Notes: generated by a model not told the origin, from the sequence alone. Positions 27,559 to 37,112 are shown, numbered from the stretch's first letter. The stretch: DNA of 61,572 nt from Agathobaculum sp. (GCF_022775115.1 NZ_JALFLA010000042.1:1-61572); one strand, 5' to 3'. Numbers and translations are program-made.

Positions 27559-28581
27559 TTACACTTCGGGCTGCAGCGCACGTCCCTCAAACGCTGCGCG
27601 GCGCTTGATATCCTGCATCACCGCGTCAAACTGCGGCAGGTCGAGCGACTGCGCGCCGTCACACAGCGCACAGCGCGGGTTGTTGTGCGTCTCGATGAGC
27701 AAACCGTCCGCACCCGCGGCGATGGCCGCGCGAGACAGCGGCTGCACCATATCCCGGCGGCCGGCGGCGTGGCTGGGGTCGATGATAATGGGCAGGTGGC
27801 TGCACTGCTTGACCAGCGGAATGGCCGAGATATCCAGATTATTGCGGATCATGGTCTCAAACGTGCGGATGCCGCGCTCGCACAGCATGACGTTGGTGTT
27901 TCCGCCGGCGAAAATGTATTCGGCCGCCATCAGAAACTCCTCCATCGTGGCGGACAGGCCGCGCTTGAGCAGGATGGGCTTGTTCGACCGGCCAAGCTCC
28001 TTGAGCAGCATGAAATTCTGCATGTTGCGCGCGCCGAGCTGGATGATATCCACATCAGCGAACAGGTCGAGATGCTTTTCGCTCATGATCTCAGTCACGA
28101 TCGGCAGGCCCGTCTGGCGCTTGGCCTCGAGCAGCAGGCGCAGACCCTCGGCCTCCAAGCCTTGGAAGGAGTACGGCGAGGTGCGCGGCTTGAACGCGCC
28201 GCCGCGCAGAAAGGATGCGCCTGCCTTTTTGACCGTCTCAGCGACCTCGATGATCTGCTCCTCGCTCTCGACCGAGCAGGGTCCGGCCATGACGTTGAAG
28301 TAGCCCGCGCCGATCTTGCGCCCGGCGACCTCGATGACCGTGTCCTCGGGGTGGAACTTGCGGTTGACAGCCTTGAACGGCTCGGTCACGCGCTGCACGC
28401 GCTCGACCACGTCATAGGCAAGGATGTCGCGCTCGTTGACGCGGGTGGTGTCGCCCATCAGGCCGAGGATGGTGGTGTTTTCGCCCTCGGAATAGTTGAT
28501 TTGCAGACCCATATCGGTGAAGTGCCGCATCAGGCGATCGACACGCTCTTTTTCCGGATGCTGTTTCAGTACAACGATCAT
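27559..28581 (-). CDS. aroF: 3-deoxy-7-phosphoheptulonate synthase (AroA type I-beta)
   Basis: This 340-aa enzyme condenses PEP and erythrose-4-phosphate, the first step of the shikimate pathway. An N-terminal ferredoxin-like regulatory domain (about 1-70, MIVVLKQHPEKERVDRLM) precedes the catalytic barrel: MAGPCSVESEEQ, LRGGAFKPRTSPYSFQGL, IQLGARNMQNF, LLKRGLSATMEEFLMAAEYI, DPSHAAGRRDMV. The N-terminal domain is the usual site of feedback by aromatic amino acids or prephenate. A TGCTATACT extended -10 lies just upstream on the minus strand. It stands alone. Confidence 0.96.
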   Translation of the reverse strand: MIVVLKQHPEKERVDRLMRHFTDMGLQINYSEGENTTILGLMGDTTRVNERDILAYDVVERVQRVTEPFKAVNRKFHPEDTVIEVAGRKIGAGYFNVMAGPCSVESEEQIIEVAETVKKAGASFLRGGAFKPRTSPYSFQGLEAEGLRLLLEAKRQTGLPIVTEIMSEKHLDLFADVDIIQLGARNMQNFMLLKELGRSNKPILLKRGLSATMEEFLMAAEYIFAGGNTNVMLCERGIRTFETMIRNNLDISAIPLVKQCSHLPIIIDPSHAAGRRDMVQPLSRAAIAAGADGLLIETHNNPRCALCDGAQSLDLPQFDAVMQDIKRRAAFEGRALQPEV

Positions 28582-28641
28582 GCCAGTTTACTCCTTTATC
28601 AGTTGAAATTTACCTATCTTAGAGTATAGCACCGCCCAGCG

Positions 28642-28683
28642 CAAAAGAAAAGAGGCGATTTGCAACAAAACCGCCTCTTTTTC
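28642..28683. terminator. Terminator of the amidase gene
   Basis: GAGGCG (28652-28657) pairs with CGCCTC (28672-28677), extended by flanking A/T pairs and T-tracts on both strands. It lies between the amidase and aroF, both on the minus strand. Confidence 0.75.
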
Positions 28684-28713
28684 AGCATATCTTTGCACAC
28701 CGCCGCGCTGTGC

Positions 28714-29409
28714 TCAGCTGTTTTTCTGCGCGGCCTTCAGCTCCTCATACCGGTTGGCCACCGCCTCGCAGAATTCGTCCCACCGGCCGTCCCCGATCAG
28801 CTTGGCCGGGCAGACCTTGCCGGAAAAGTCCTGATGCGTGCGCAGCGCCTTGGGCTTTAGGCCGTATTCGAGCAGCAGGCGGGCGCACAGCTTTTCGGCG
28901 TTGATGAGCGCCTGCTCGTAGTTGCCGTCCTCGTTGACGCATATCTCGATGCCGATGCCGTTTAGGTTGCCGCCGTCCTTTTTCTGCCCGTCGCCCGCGT
29001 GATAGGCCGATTCGTCATCGGGCACATGATGGTATATCTCGTGGTCGTCTACCGTGTAGTGCCACGAGACGATGCCCGATTCGGCGTTTGCGTTCTGATG
29101 AATAAAGGAGTTGTGCGCGGCGGCGTTCGCGCCGGGCGAGAAATTGTCGGTCTCGTGCACGACAAGGTACTTGATCTCCCGCAGTTGGCTGGGGCGCGCG
29201 CGGCTGCCTTCGGTAAGGAAGTCGGTCGTTACCGGTATGTCCTCGATATAGGTGATGTTGGCATCCGGCTTGAGCGGACGAGCCAGCGCCTTATGCGTCA
29301 GCACACCGGCGGCAAATGATACCGCCATGAGCGCAAGGACGATCAGCGCCCGGCCGCCGCTTCGCTTTTTCTTCTCCTTGGTGCTGGTGTAAAATCCTAC
29401 TGCTTTCAC
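28714..29409 (-). CDS. Membrane-anchored N-acetylmuramoyl-L-alanine amidase (Amidase_2)
   Basis: This 231-aa protein from GTG 29409 (GGGGAGAGGG nine bases upstream; a TTG at 29430 lies before that site) has a lysine-rich start and one TM helix (about 22-42). An Amidase_2 domain follows from about 75: YLVVHETDN, WHYTVDDHEIYHHVPDDESAYHAGDG, GIGIEICVN, and RTHQDFSGKVCP, with His residues positioned for zinc. It would cleave the MurNAc-L-Ala bond outside the membrane. It has its own promoter (TTGAAA-17-TACAAT). Confidence 0.9.
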   Translation of the reverse strand: MKAVGFYTSTKEKKKRSGGRALIVLALMAVSFAAGVLTHKALARPLKPDANITYIEDIPVTTDFLTEGSRARPSQLREIKYLVVHETDNFSPGANAAAHNSFIHQNANAESGIVSWHYTVDDHEIYHHVPDDESAYHAGDGQKKDGGNLNGIGIEICVNEDGNYEQALINAEKLCARLLLEYGLKPKALRTHQDFSGKVCPAKLIGDGRWDEFCEAVANRYEELKAAQKNS

Positions 29410-29445
29410 TTGCTTATGCCCTCTCCCCAAATCGTCAGTGGTCTT

Positions 29446-29474
29446 ATTGTACTACAATTCGACTGATTTTTCAA
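29446..29474 (-). promoter_or_regulatory. Amidase promoter
   Basis: On the minus strand TTGAAA (29469-29474), 17-bp spacer, TACAAT (29446-29451). Confidence 0.65.
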
Positions 29475-29568
29475 AGCCCCAGCTGTAAACTTTTTGTTTT
29501 ATCCGCCCGAGCCGGCCGCTGGTATGTTAAACCTGTAATAAATCCTTGCATTGCGGCGGTTTTTAGGG

Positions 29569-29595
29569 TATAATAGCCGCAAGACGGCTATTATA
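29569..29595. repeat. Perfect hairpin built on a TATAAT box
   Basis: TATAATAGCCG and CGGCTATTATA flank a five-base loop CAAGA. The left arm plus loop (GGTATAATAGCCGCAAG) is the same core as in the 33-bp repeat 85 bp to the right and at 61515. With TTGCAT 17 bp upstream it also reads as a promoter. Confidence 0.6.
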
Positions 29596-29652
29596 CAAAT
29601 TATTTCACGATTATACCACCAGCGGCGCATCGGCTCATGCTTTCGATTGAAC

Positions 29653-29685
29653 AACTGCCTGCCGCTGTGGTATAATAGCCGCAAG
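29653..29685. repeat. 33-bp dispersed repeat, copy 1
   Basis: AACTGCCTGCCGCTGT followed by GGTATAATAGCCGCAAG matches 61499-61531 with one difference (G for A at the 17th base). TTGAAC lies 18 bp before its TATAAT, giving a good plus-strand promoter. It is followed by an inverted CGATTATACCAC box, so the whole unit is roughly palindromic. Confidence 0.75.
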
Positions 29686-30008
29686 CAGGCATTATATGCT
29701 CTTACGATTATACCACTCGGAGGGGCAAAGCCTTTGCCAGCAGAATTCCTTCAGACCGCTTCCCTGTCCGGGGAACGCCAAGGCCATGCGGACAGCCGGG
29801 TCGAATGCCGAACAAGGCAGCTTTGTTGCCTTATTGAATTTTATAAGTTGGCTGCTTAAAAGCCGTGTGCCGCGGGCACATCACACTTGTGAAACAATCA
29901 ATAAGAGTAGTAAAAGTTAGAAGATTTTCTGCTATATAGACTCTTTCCTCTATCGTTCAGCCGCCGCGCGCTGTTTGCGGGCGCGGGGCGCAGCGTAGAA
30001 AGCTTGTT

Positions 30009-30059
30009 CCTCAAGCAAGGATGCCGCCGCCGGCACACCTGTTTGGGGATTTTTTATTT
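30009..30059 (+). terminator. Terminator/attenuator in the speD leader
   Basis: CCTCAAGCAAGG (30009-30020) pairs, with G-U pairs and one bulge, with CCTGTTTGGGG (30038-30048). Inside it TGCCG/CGGCA closes a four-base loop, and TTTTTTATTT follows (30050-30059). It ends only 20 bp before the speD ATG and no gene lies between it and the promoters upstream. It is either the end of a small RNA or a transcription attenuator of the polyamine operon. Confidence 0.7.
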
Positions 30060-30079
30060 GTGGATGAGGGTGCAAAGAG

Positions 30080-30844
30080 ATGCAGAACAAGCTGAAGCTG
30101 TACGGGTTCAACAACTTGACCAAGGCGCTGTCCTTCAATATTTACGATGTTTGCTACGCCAAGACCGAGCGCGAGCAGCGCGACTACATCGCCTATATCG
30201 ACGAGCAATACAACTCCGAACGCCTGACCAAGCTGATGGAAAACGTTACGGAGATGATCGGCGCGCATGTGCTGCATATCTCAAAGCAGGATTACGACCC
30301 ACAGGGCGCGTCGGTCACCTTTCTTATCGCAGAGGAGCACATGAAGCCCGCCCCGCTGCCGGAGACCATCCTCGCCCATCTGGACAAGAGCCACGTCACC
30401 GTACACACCTATCCCGAATACCACCCGGACACCTGCCTTGCCACCTTCCGTGTCGATATCGACGTGGCCACCTGCGGCGAGATCACGCCCCTTTCCACGC
30501 TGGATTACCTGATCGGCTCGTTCGATTCGGATATCATCACCATGGACTACCGCGTGCGCGGCTTTACCCGCGATATCGAGGGCAAAAAGCTGTTCATGGA
30601 TCACCATATGGCCTCGATACAGGACTATATCGACCCCAAAACACTCGAGCGCTACGACGCCTGCGACGTAAACGTCTACCAGTCCAACCTGTTCCACACG
30701 CGGATGCTGCTCAAAGAGGTCGACCTGCAAAACTACCTGTTCAACACCGATATCTATGAGCTGCCGCCCAAAACCCGGCTGAAGATCCACTCCGACCTGC
30801 GGCGTGAGATGATCGAGATCTTTTCGGGCAAAAATATATACTGA
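30080..30844 (+). CDS. speD: S-adenosylmethionine decarboxylase proenzyme (E. coli-type SpeD)
   Basis: This 254-aa protein is the long class found in E. coli rather than the roughly 120-aa Bacillus class. It self-cleaves between Lys103 and Ser104 in [14 protein letters not shown] to form the pyruvoyl cofactor; the following [23 protein letters not shown] holds the conserved Cys and acidic residues. It makes decarboxylated AdoMet, the aminopropyl donor for SpeE. It is the first gene of the polyamine cluster, behind a leader terminator. Confidence 0.95.
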   Translation: MQNKLKLYGFNNLTKALSFNIYDVCYAKTEREQRDYIAYIDEQYNSERLTKLMENVTEMIGAHVLHISKQDYDPQGASVTFLIAEEHMKPAPLPETILAHLDKSHVTVHTYPEYHPDTCLATFRVDIDVATCGEITPLSTLDYLIGSFDSDIITMDYRVRGFTRDIEGKKLFMDHHMASIQDYIDPKTLERYDACDVNVYQSNLFHTRMLLKEVDLQNYLFNTDIYELPPKTRLKIHSDLRREMIEIFSGKNIY

Positions 30845-31049
30845 CGAACTTGCAGAAAAACGGCCGTTTTTCCCGCAAAACGCCCGCCGCGCGAAGCGCT
30901 CCGGGCGATCAGCGTTTGGAAAAGGTGCATCAATGCGCCACTTCCGGACACTTGCTGCCAAAAAAGTCACGCACCTGTCGCGGCTTTTTTGGCACTGCAT
31001 ACGCGCTGCGGCGCGGAAAATTTTCTCGCCCCGGCAGGAGGTTCTCACG

Positions 31050-32510
31050 ATGGATCAATCCCGCGCGCCGATCAAGGAGGCGCTCGAACACTTTAAGGAT
31101 ATGCGCATCGTGCCGTTTGATGTACCCGGGCACAAGCGCGGGCGCGGCAACCCCGAGCTGACCAAATTTCTTGGCGAGTCGTGTATGACGGTTGACGTCA
31201 ACTCGATGAAGCCGCTCGACAATCTTTGCCACCCCACCGGTGTTATTCTGGAAGCAGAGCAGCTCGCCGCCGAGGCCTTCGGCGCGGGACATGCCTTTCT
31301 GATGGTCGGCGGCACGACCTCGTCGGTGCAGGCCATGATCCTGTCGGCCGTCGCATGGGGGGATGAGATCATCCTGCCGCGCAACGTGCACCGCAGCGTC
31401 ATCAACGCGCTCGTGCTGACCGGGGCGATCCCGATCTATGTCAACCCGCAGATGAACGACCGGCTGGGCATTTCGCTGGGCATGTCGGTCGCGGATGTGA
31501 AAGAGGCGATCGACAAGCACCCCGCGGCCAAGGCCGTGCTGGTCAACAATCCGACCTACTACGGCATCTGCTCGGATGTGCGGGAGATCGTGCGGCTGGC
31601 GCACGCCAAGGGCATGAAGGTACTGGCCGACGAGGCCCACGGCACGCATTTCTATTTCGGCAAGGATATGCCGGTCTCCGCGATGGCCGCGGGCGCCGAC
31701 CTTGCCGCCGTTTCGATGCACAAATCGGGCGGCTCGCTGACGCAGTCCAGTTTTCTGCTGTGCGGCAAGAGCATGAACGCCGACCACATCCGTCAGTTCA
31801 TCAACCTGACGCAGACGACCAGCGGCTCGTACCTGCTGATGGCAAGCCTCGATATCTCGCGCAAGAGCCTTGCGCTGTATGGCGAGCATATCTTCCGCAA
31901 GGTCACCGACCTTGTCACCTACGCCCGGGAGGAGATCAATCAACTGGGCGATTACTACGCCTACGGCCGGGAGCTGATAAACGGCGACACCGTTTACGAC
32001 TTTGACGTGACCAAGCTTGCCGTCAACACGCTGGACGTCGGCCTTGCTGGTATCGAGGTGTACGACATCCTGCGCGATTTTTACGATATCCAGACCGAGT
32101 TCGGCGACCTCGGCAACCTGCTGGCCTATGTTTCGGTCGGCGACCGGGAGCGCGATCTCGAACGGCTGGTCGCGGCGCTTTCCGATATCCGCCGCCGCTA
32201 TAAGCGGGACAAGGCCGAGCTCATGCGGCAGGAATACATCTCGCCGCAGGTGGTAGCCGGCCCGCAGGAAGCGTTCTACGCCGCGCGGCAGCCCATGCCG
32301 CTCCATGCGGCGGCCGGCCGCGTCTGCGCCGAGTTTGTCATGTGCTACCCGCCCGGTATCCCCATCCTCGCCCCGGGCGAGCGCATCACGCCCGAGATCG
32401 TCGATTATATCCGCTACGCCAAGGAGAAAAACTGTATGCTGCTCGGCACGGAGGATCCCGAAGTCAACAACCTGCAAGTCATCAAGGGGGTGATCAGCCC
32501 ATGCGGCTGA
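31050..32510 (+). CDS. speA: Arginine/lysine/ornithine decarboxylase (SpeA type, AAT fold)
   Basis: This 486-aa PLP enzyme closely follows the Bacillus SpeA layout: FDVPGHKRGRGN, PLDNLCHPTGVI, DEAHGTHF, PLP-Lys225 in VSMHKSGGSLTQSS, and a C-terminal domain with AAGRVCAEFVMCYPPGIPI. It lacks the N-terminal wing domain of E. coli inducible decarboxylases. ATG 31050 is preceded by GCAGGAGG. The family's usual product is agmatine from arginine, but Lys or Orn use cannot be excluded from sequence. The 205-bp gap after speD contains two A/T-rich inverted repeats (30855-30872 and about 30957-30994). No agmatinase gene lies in the cluster. Confidence 0.9.
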   Translation: MDQSRAPIKEALEHFKDMRIVPFDVPGHKRGRGNPELTKFLGESCMTVDVNSMKPLDNLCHPTGVILEAEQLAAEAFGAGHAFLMVGGTTSSVQAMILSAVAWGDEIILPRNVHRSVINALVLTGAIPIYVNPQMNDRLGISLGMSVADVKEAIDKHPAAKAVLVNNPTYYGICSDVREIVRLAHAKGMKVLADEAHGTHFYFGKDMPVSAMAAGADLAAVSMHKSGGSLTQSSFLLCGKSMNADHIRQFINLTQTTSGSYLLMASLDISRKSLALYGEHIFRKVTDLVTYAREEINQLGDYYAYGRELINGDTVYDFDVTKLAVNTLDVGLAGIEVYDILRDFYDIQTEFGDLGNLLAYVSVGDRERDLERLVAALSDIRRRYKRDKAELMRQEYISPQVVAGPQEAFYAARQPMPLHAAAGRVCAEFVMCYPPGIPILAPGERITPEIVDYIRYAKEKNCMLLGTEDPEVNNLQVIKGVISPCG

Positions 32511-33358
32511 CCTTTACCGAAATGCACGCGCCGACCGTCGGCCTGTCGATCCAGATCGACCGGCAGCTTTATACCGAGCGCAGCGATTTTCAGCGCATCG
32601 ACGTGTTCGAGTGCGAGGAATTCGGCCGTTTTCTGACGCTTGACGGCTATATGATGCTGACCGAGCGAGACGAGTTCATCTACCATGAGATGATGGTGCA
32701 CGTCCCGCTGGCCGTGCTGGGCGAGCGCATCGAAACCGTGCTGGTCATCGGCGGCGGGGACGGCGGCTGTGTGCGCGAGCTTTGCCGCTATCCGCATATC
32801 AAGCACATCGACCTTGTCGAGATCGACGAGCGCGTGGTCAAGGTCTGCCAGGAGTTTCTGCCCGGCGTGGCCTGCAGCCTGACCGACCCGCGCGTGCATA
32901 TCCTGTACCAAGACGGGCTGAAGTACATCCGCCGCATCGAGGATAGGTACGACCTGATCATCATCGACTCGACCGACCCTTTTGGCCCGGGCGAGGGGCT
33001 GTTCACCATGGAGTTTTACGGCAACTGCTGCCGCGCGCTCAAGGCGCACGGTGTGCTGGTCAACCAGCACGAAAGCCCGTTTTACAAGGCCGACGCACTT
33101 GCCTGCCAGCGCGCGCACAAGAATATCGTGCACTCGTTTGAGCTTTCGCGGCTGTTTCAGGCGCATATCCCGACCTACCCCTCGGGACATTGGCTGTTCG
33201 GCTTTTCTTCGCGCGGGGTGCATCCCGTGCGCGACTTAAACGCCGATGCATGGAACGCGCGTGGCATCGAGACACGGTATTACAACACCAACCTGCACCG
33301 GGGCGCGTTCTATCTGCCCAATTATGTGCAGAAGCTGCTGGAAAAGGTGGAGGAATAA
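32501..33358 (+). CDS. speE: Spermidine synthase (polyamine aminopropyltransferase)
   Basis: This 285-aa protein has an N-terminal beta domain (RIDVFECEEFGRFLTLDGYMMLTERDEFIYHEMMVHVPL) and a Rossmann domain: VLVIGGGDGGCVREL, DLVEIDERVVKV, DLIIIDSTDPFGPGEGLF. The DSTDP loop is the catalytic Asp motif. It transfers aminopropyl from decarboxylated AdoMet to putrescine, or in some organisms to agmatine. It starts inside the end of speA (10-bp overlap) with AAGGGGGTGAT as ribosome-binding site. Confidence 0.95.
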   Translation: MRLTFTEMHAPTVGLSIQIDRQLYTERSDFQRIDVFECEEFGRFLTLDGYMMLTERDEFIYHEMMVHVPLAVLGERIETVLVIGGGDGGCVRELCRYPHIKHIDLVEIDERVVKVCQEFLPGVACSLTDPRVHILYQDGLKYIRRIEDRYDLIIIDSTDPFGPGEGLFTMEFYGNCCRALKAHGVLVNQHESPFYKADALACQRAHKNIVHSFELSRLFQAHIPTYPSGHWLFGFSSRGVHPVRDLNADAWNARGIETRYYNTNLHRGAFYLPNYVQKLLEKVEE

Positions 33359-33522
33359 ATATACGGGGTATCCATACCCCCTATATACAAAAAGACGCTG
33401 CGTCCTTGACGCAAACGGCTATGCGGTTGCTGCTGCATATCACATTCATGCGCGGCAAGCTGACTTTCTTAAATTCGATTGCGCGCTGCGGCGCGAACAA
33501 ACTATCAGGAGGAAACAAAAAG

Positions 33523-34782
<1,260 letters not shown>

Positions 34783-34783
34783 T

Positions 34784-35914
34784 ATGAGATTTACTGAGCT
34801 GCCCACCCCCTGCTTTATCGTGGACGAAAACCGGCTGGTGCAAAATCTGGCCGTGCTGCGCGATGTGATGGAGCGCACGGGCGCTAAGATCCTGCTGGCG
34901 CAGAAGGCGTTTTCGATGTTCTCGGTCTACCCGCTGCTGCGGGAATACCTGTCCGGCTCGACGGCCAGCGGCCTGTTTGAAGCCCGCCTCGGCCATGAGG
35001 AGTTCGGCGGGGAGACGCACGTCTACGCGCCCGCCTACCCGGAGAGCGAGTTCCGTGAGCTGCTGGGCTATGTTGACCATGTGGTGTTCAACTCCTTCGC
35101 CCAGTGGAAAAAATTCGGCAATGTAGCGCGCGCGGCGGGCAAAAGCTGTGGCCTGCGCGTCAACCCGGAGTGCTCGACCCAGCCCGCCGAGCACGCGCTC
35201 TACGACCCCTGCGGCCCGACCTCGCGCCTCGGCATCACGCTGGATAATTTCCAGCCCGACCTGCTCGACGGCGTGGAGGGACTGCACTTCCACACTCTGT
35301 GCGAGCAGAACGCGGACGATTTGGTGCGCACGGTCGCGGCGTTTGAGCAACGCTTCGGCGCGTATATGGAGGATATGAAGTGGCTCAACCTGGGCGGCGG
35401 CCACCATATCACGCGCGATGATTACGATGTGGAAACGCTGGTGCAGTGCATCCTCCGCCTGCGGGACAAGTACGGCGTGCAGATCTATCTGGAGCCGGGC
35501 GAGGCCGTTGTGCTGAATGCCGGCTGGCTGGTGGCCGGCGTGCTTGAGGTGATGCGCAACCACGCGGACATTGCGATTCTGGATACCTCGGCCGCCTGCC
35601 ATATGCCCGATGTGCTCGAAATGCCTTACCGCCCGCCTGTGTACCGCGCGGGCGAGCCGGGGCAGAAGGCCTTCACCTATCAGCTTACCGGGCGGTCCTG
35701 CCTTGCCGGAGACGTGATCGGCACCTATTCGTTTGACAATATGCTCCGCCCGGGCGATCAGGTCGTGTTCGAGGACATGGCGCTGTACACCATGGTCAAA
35801 ACCAACACCTTCAACGGTGTGCCGCTGCCCTGCATCGGCCTGCGCCGCGCAAACGGCACGGACGAGGTCGTGCGGGTGTTCGGCTACGAGGATTTCAAGC
35901 ACCGCTTGTCATAA
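34784..35914 (+). CDS. nspC: Carboxynorspermidine/carboxyspermidine decarboxylase
   Basis: This 376-aa fold III (alanine-racemase-like) PLP decarboxylase has the PLP Lys41 in ILLAQKAFSMFS. It also has SGLFEARLG, GLHFHTLCEQ, LNLGGGHHITRDDYD, LEPGEAVVLNAGWL and TGRSCLAGDVIGTY. It removes the carboxyl group left by the upstream dehydrogenase, giving spermidine or norspermidine. Its ATG lies one base after the dehydrogenase stop. It is the last gene of the cluster; a GC-rich hairpin lies beyond (about 35929-35966). Confidence 0.94.
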   Translation: MRFTELPTPCFIVDENRLVQNLAVLRDVMERTGAKILLAQKAFSMFSVYPLLREYLSGSTASGLFEARLGHEEFGGETHVYAPAYPESEFRELLGYVDHVVFNSFAQWKKFGNVARAAGKSCGLRVNPECSTQPAEHALYDPCGPTSRLGITLDNFQPDLLDGVEGLHFHTLCEQNADDLVRTVAAFEQRFGAYMEDMKWLNLGGGHHITRDDYDVETLVQCILRLRDKYGVQIYLEPGEAVVLNAGWLVAGVLEVMRNHADIAILDTSAACHMPDVLEMPYRPPVYRAGEPGQKAFTYQLTGRSCLAGDVIGTYSFDNMLRPGDQVVFEDMALYTMVKTNTFNGVPLPCIGLRRANGTDEVVRVFGYEDFKHRLS

Positions 35915-36073
35915 AAAAGGCCGGCCTTGTCTGCCTGCGGCCGCATTTCCGTGGCGGCAAGGCCGCGCTCTCTTGTCAAAACCGTGCGACTGTCGCAGAT
36001 ACCACAGCATATCTTTGTGCAGTTATACAAAAATATCTGGTATTTTCTGTTGCATTTGCCATGGCAAAGGGAC

Positions 36074-36102
36074 TTGCAGAACGGCCGGCTATTTGTTACA
36101 AT
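36074..36102 (+). promoter_or_regulatory. Promoter of the PTS/nag operon
   Basis: TTGCAG (36074-36079), 17-bp spacer, TACAAT (36097-36102). Transcription would start near 36109, just ahead of the RAT element. Confidence 0.7.
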
Positions 36103-36130
36103 AGAAACAACAAATGCATAAGCTCTGATT

Positions 36131-36159
36131 GGATTGCTACCGCGTCGGCGGGCAAAACC
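36131..36159 (+). promoter_or_regulatory. Ribonucleic antiterminator (RAT) for a BglG/LicT-type protein
   Basis: GGATTGCTACCGCG followed by TCGGCGGGCAAAACC matches the RAT consensus (GGATTGTTACTG, then GGCAGGCAAAACC) of sacB, bglPH and ptsG leaders. Its last bases ACC are also the first bases of the terminator stem that follows, so the two structures exclude each other. Confidence 0.88.
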
Positions 36160-36225
36160 AAATTTCGCGCAGGGCGGCTGGAGAAGTCTGTCTTTCTGCG
36201 GAGAAGTTTGGTCTTTTTCGTTTTT
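36157..36225 (+). terminator. RAT-controlled terminator
   Basis: ACCAAATTT (36157-36165) pairs with AAGTTTGGT (36204-36212) with one G-U pair. CGCAG (36168-36172) pairs with CTGCG (36196-36200). CTTTTTCGTTTTT follows. Binding of an antiterminator to the RAT would block this stem. Confidence 0.85.
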
Positions 36226-36278
36226 CGGGATAATTTCCGCAGCAGGAGGCATACTCGTCAAAACAAGGGGATGTTCAA

Positions 36279-36767
36279 ATGTTTGGTAAGCTGAAAAGCC
36301 TGCTTGGCGGTGCGGGGATCGATATCCCCAGCCCGGTCGCGGGCACGGTCGTGCCGCTGGCCGAGGTGCCCGATCCCACTCTGGCGCAGGGCATCCTGGG
36401 CAAGGGCGCCGCGGTGGTCCCCTCGGAGGGGCGCATCACCGCCCCGGCGGACGGCACGGTCGATTTGATATTCGACACGGGCCACGCAGTCAGCCTGACC
36501 ACGCAGGACGGCGTTTCGCTGCTCATCCATATCGGGGTGGACACTGTCCGGCTGGCCGGGGCGCACTTTACCGTGTGCTGCAAGACCGAGGACAGCGTCA
36601 AGGCAGGGGACACGCTCATCCTGTTTGACCCGGTAGCCATTCAGTCCGCGGGCTATGATACCATCACATCGGTGATCGTGTGCAACACGGAAGCTTTCGC
36701 CGCCGTCCGGCCGATTCGGTCGGGCGCTGTGGCTGCGGGTGACCCGCTGCTGCACATTGATAAATAA
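36279..36767 (+). CDS. PTS sugar EIIA component (glucose/GlcNAc family)
   Basis: This 162-aa EIIA of the Crr/Glc family has both active-site histidines: His69 in DTGHAVSL and His84 in LLIHIGVDTV. PSPVAGTVVPLAEV and PSEGRITAPADGTV are the usual beta-sandwich motifs. It receives phosphate from HPr-His15 and passes it to an EIIB Cys. AAGGGGAT lies before the ATG. It is the first gene after the antitermination leader and HPr follows by 35 bp. Confidence 0.94.
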   Translation: MFGKLKSLLGGAGIDIPSPVAGTVVPLAEVPDPTLAQGILGKGAAVVPSEGRITAPADGTVDLIFDTGHAVSLTTQDGVSLLIHIGVDTVRLAGAHFTVCCKTEDSVKAGDTLILFDPVAIQSAGYDTITSVIVCNTEAFAAVRPIRSGAVAAGDPLLHIDK

Positions 36768-36802
36768 TTCACACACATTCATCAGGAAAGGAAGCTGCCA
36801 TT

Positions 36803-37060
36803 ATGAAAGTTGTAGAGTATGTTATCACCGATGACTACGGTCTCCATGCCCGCCCGGCCGGTATGCTGGTCGAGATGGTCGCCAAATTCAAGTCCGACAT
36901 CCAAATCGCTTCACCGAAAAAGGAAGTGAGCGCCAAGCGCATCATGGGCGTGATGAGCCTTGGCGCAAAAAAGGGCGAGACCATCAAGCTGACCATTTCG
37001 GGCGAGGACGAGGCCGAGGCCGCAAAGGCACTTCAGACTTTCCTGAAAGCCAATCTGTGA
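36803..37060 (+). CDS. ptsH: HPr-like phosphocarrier with Arg at position 46
   Basis: This 85-aa protein has the phosphorylation site His15 in GLHARPAG, and the length and fold pattern are those of HPr. The regulatory site that normally reads NAKSIMGVMSLG is SAKRIMGVMSLG, so residue 46 is Arg. HPr kinase could not phosphorylate it there, and it should not act as CcpA corepressor. It is probably a second, pathway-dedicated HPr; a general ptsH-ptsI operon is not in this window. Confidence 0.93.
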   Translation: MKVVEYVITDDYGLHARPAGMLVEMVAKFKSDIQIASPKKEVSAKRIMGVMSLGAKKGETIKLTISGEDEAEAAKALQTFLKANL

Positions 37061-37112
37061 TTGATCTGCCCGCCGTGCGCACGGCGGCAGACCGAGGAGA
37101 GGAGAAATGCGT

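Larger units (their letters stand above)
29410..30079. other. 670-bp intergenic region: repeats, hairpins, speD leader
   Basis: No gene is recognisable here. From left to right it holds the amidase promoter (29446-29474) and an 11-bp perfect hairpin TATAATAGCCG/CGGCTATTATA (29569-29595). A 33-bp repeat (29653-29685) follows that recurs at 61499. An inverted TATAAT-like box occurs twice (CGATTATACCAC at about 29611 and 29706). About 240 bp without a clear signal come next, then the terminator-like hairpin at 30009-30059 just ahead of speD. Confidence 0.6.
35915..36278 (+). other. 364-bp intergenic region with promoter and antitermination leader
   Basis: From left to right: a long hairpin (GGCCTTG/CAAGGCC arms, about 35929-35966) without a T-tract, a good promoter (36074-36102), and a leader of about 170 bases. 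The leader contains a RAT element overlapping a terminator, then the ribosome-binding site of the EIIA gene. Confidence 0.7.

Noticed and set aside
29740-29830. tRNA-like sequence around GGGTCGAATGCC
   Set aside because: No acceptor stem or anticodon arm can be folded around it.
36803-37060. General ptsH of the host
   Set aside because: Arg46 and the location inside a sugar operon without ptsI argue for a dedicated carrier, though without the rest of the genome this is not proven.
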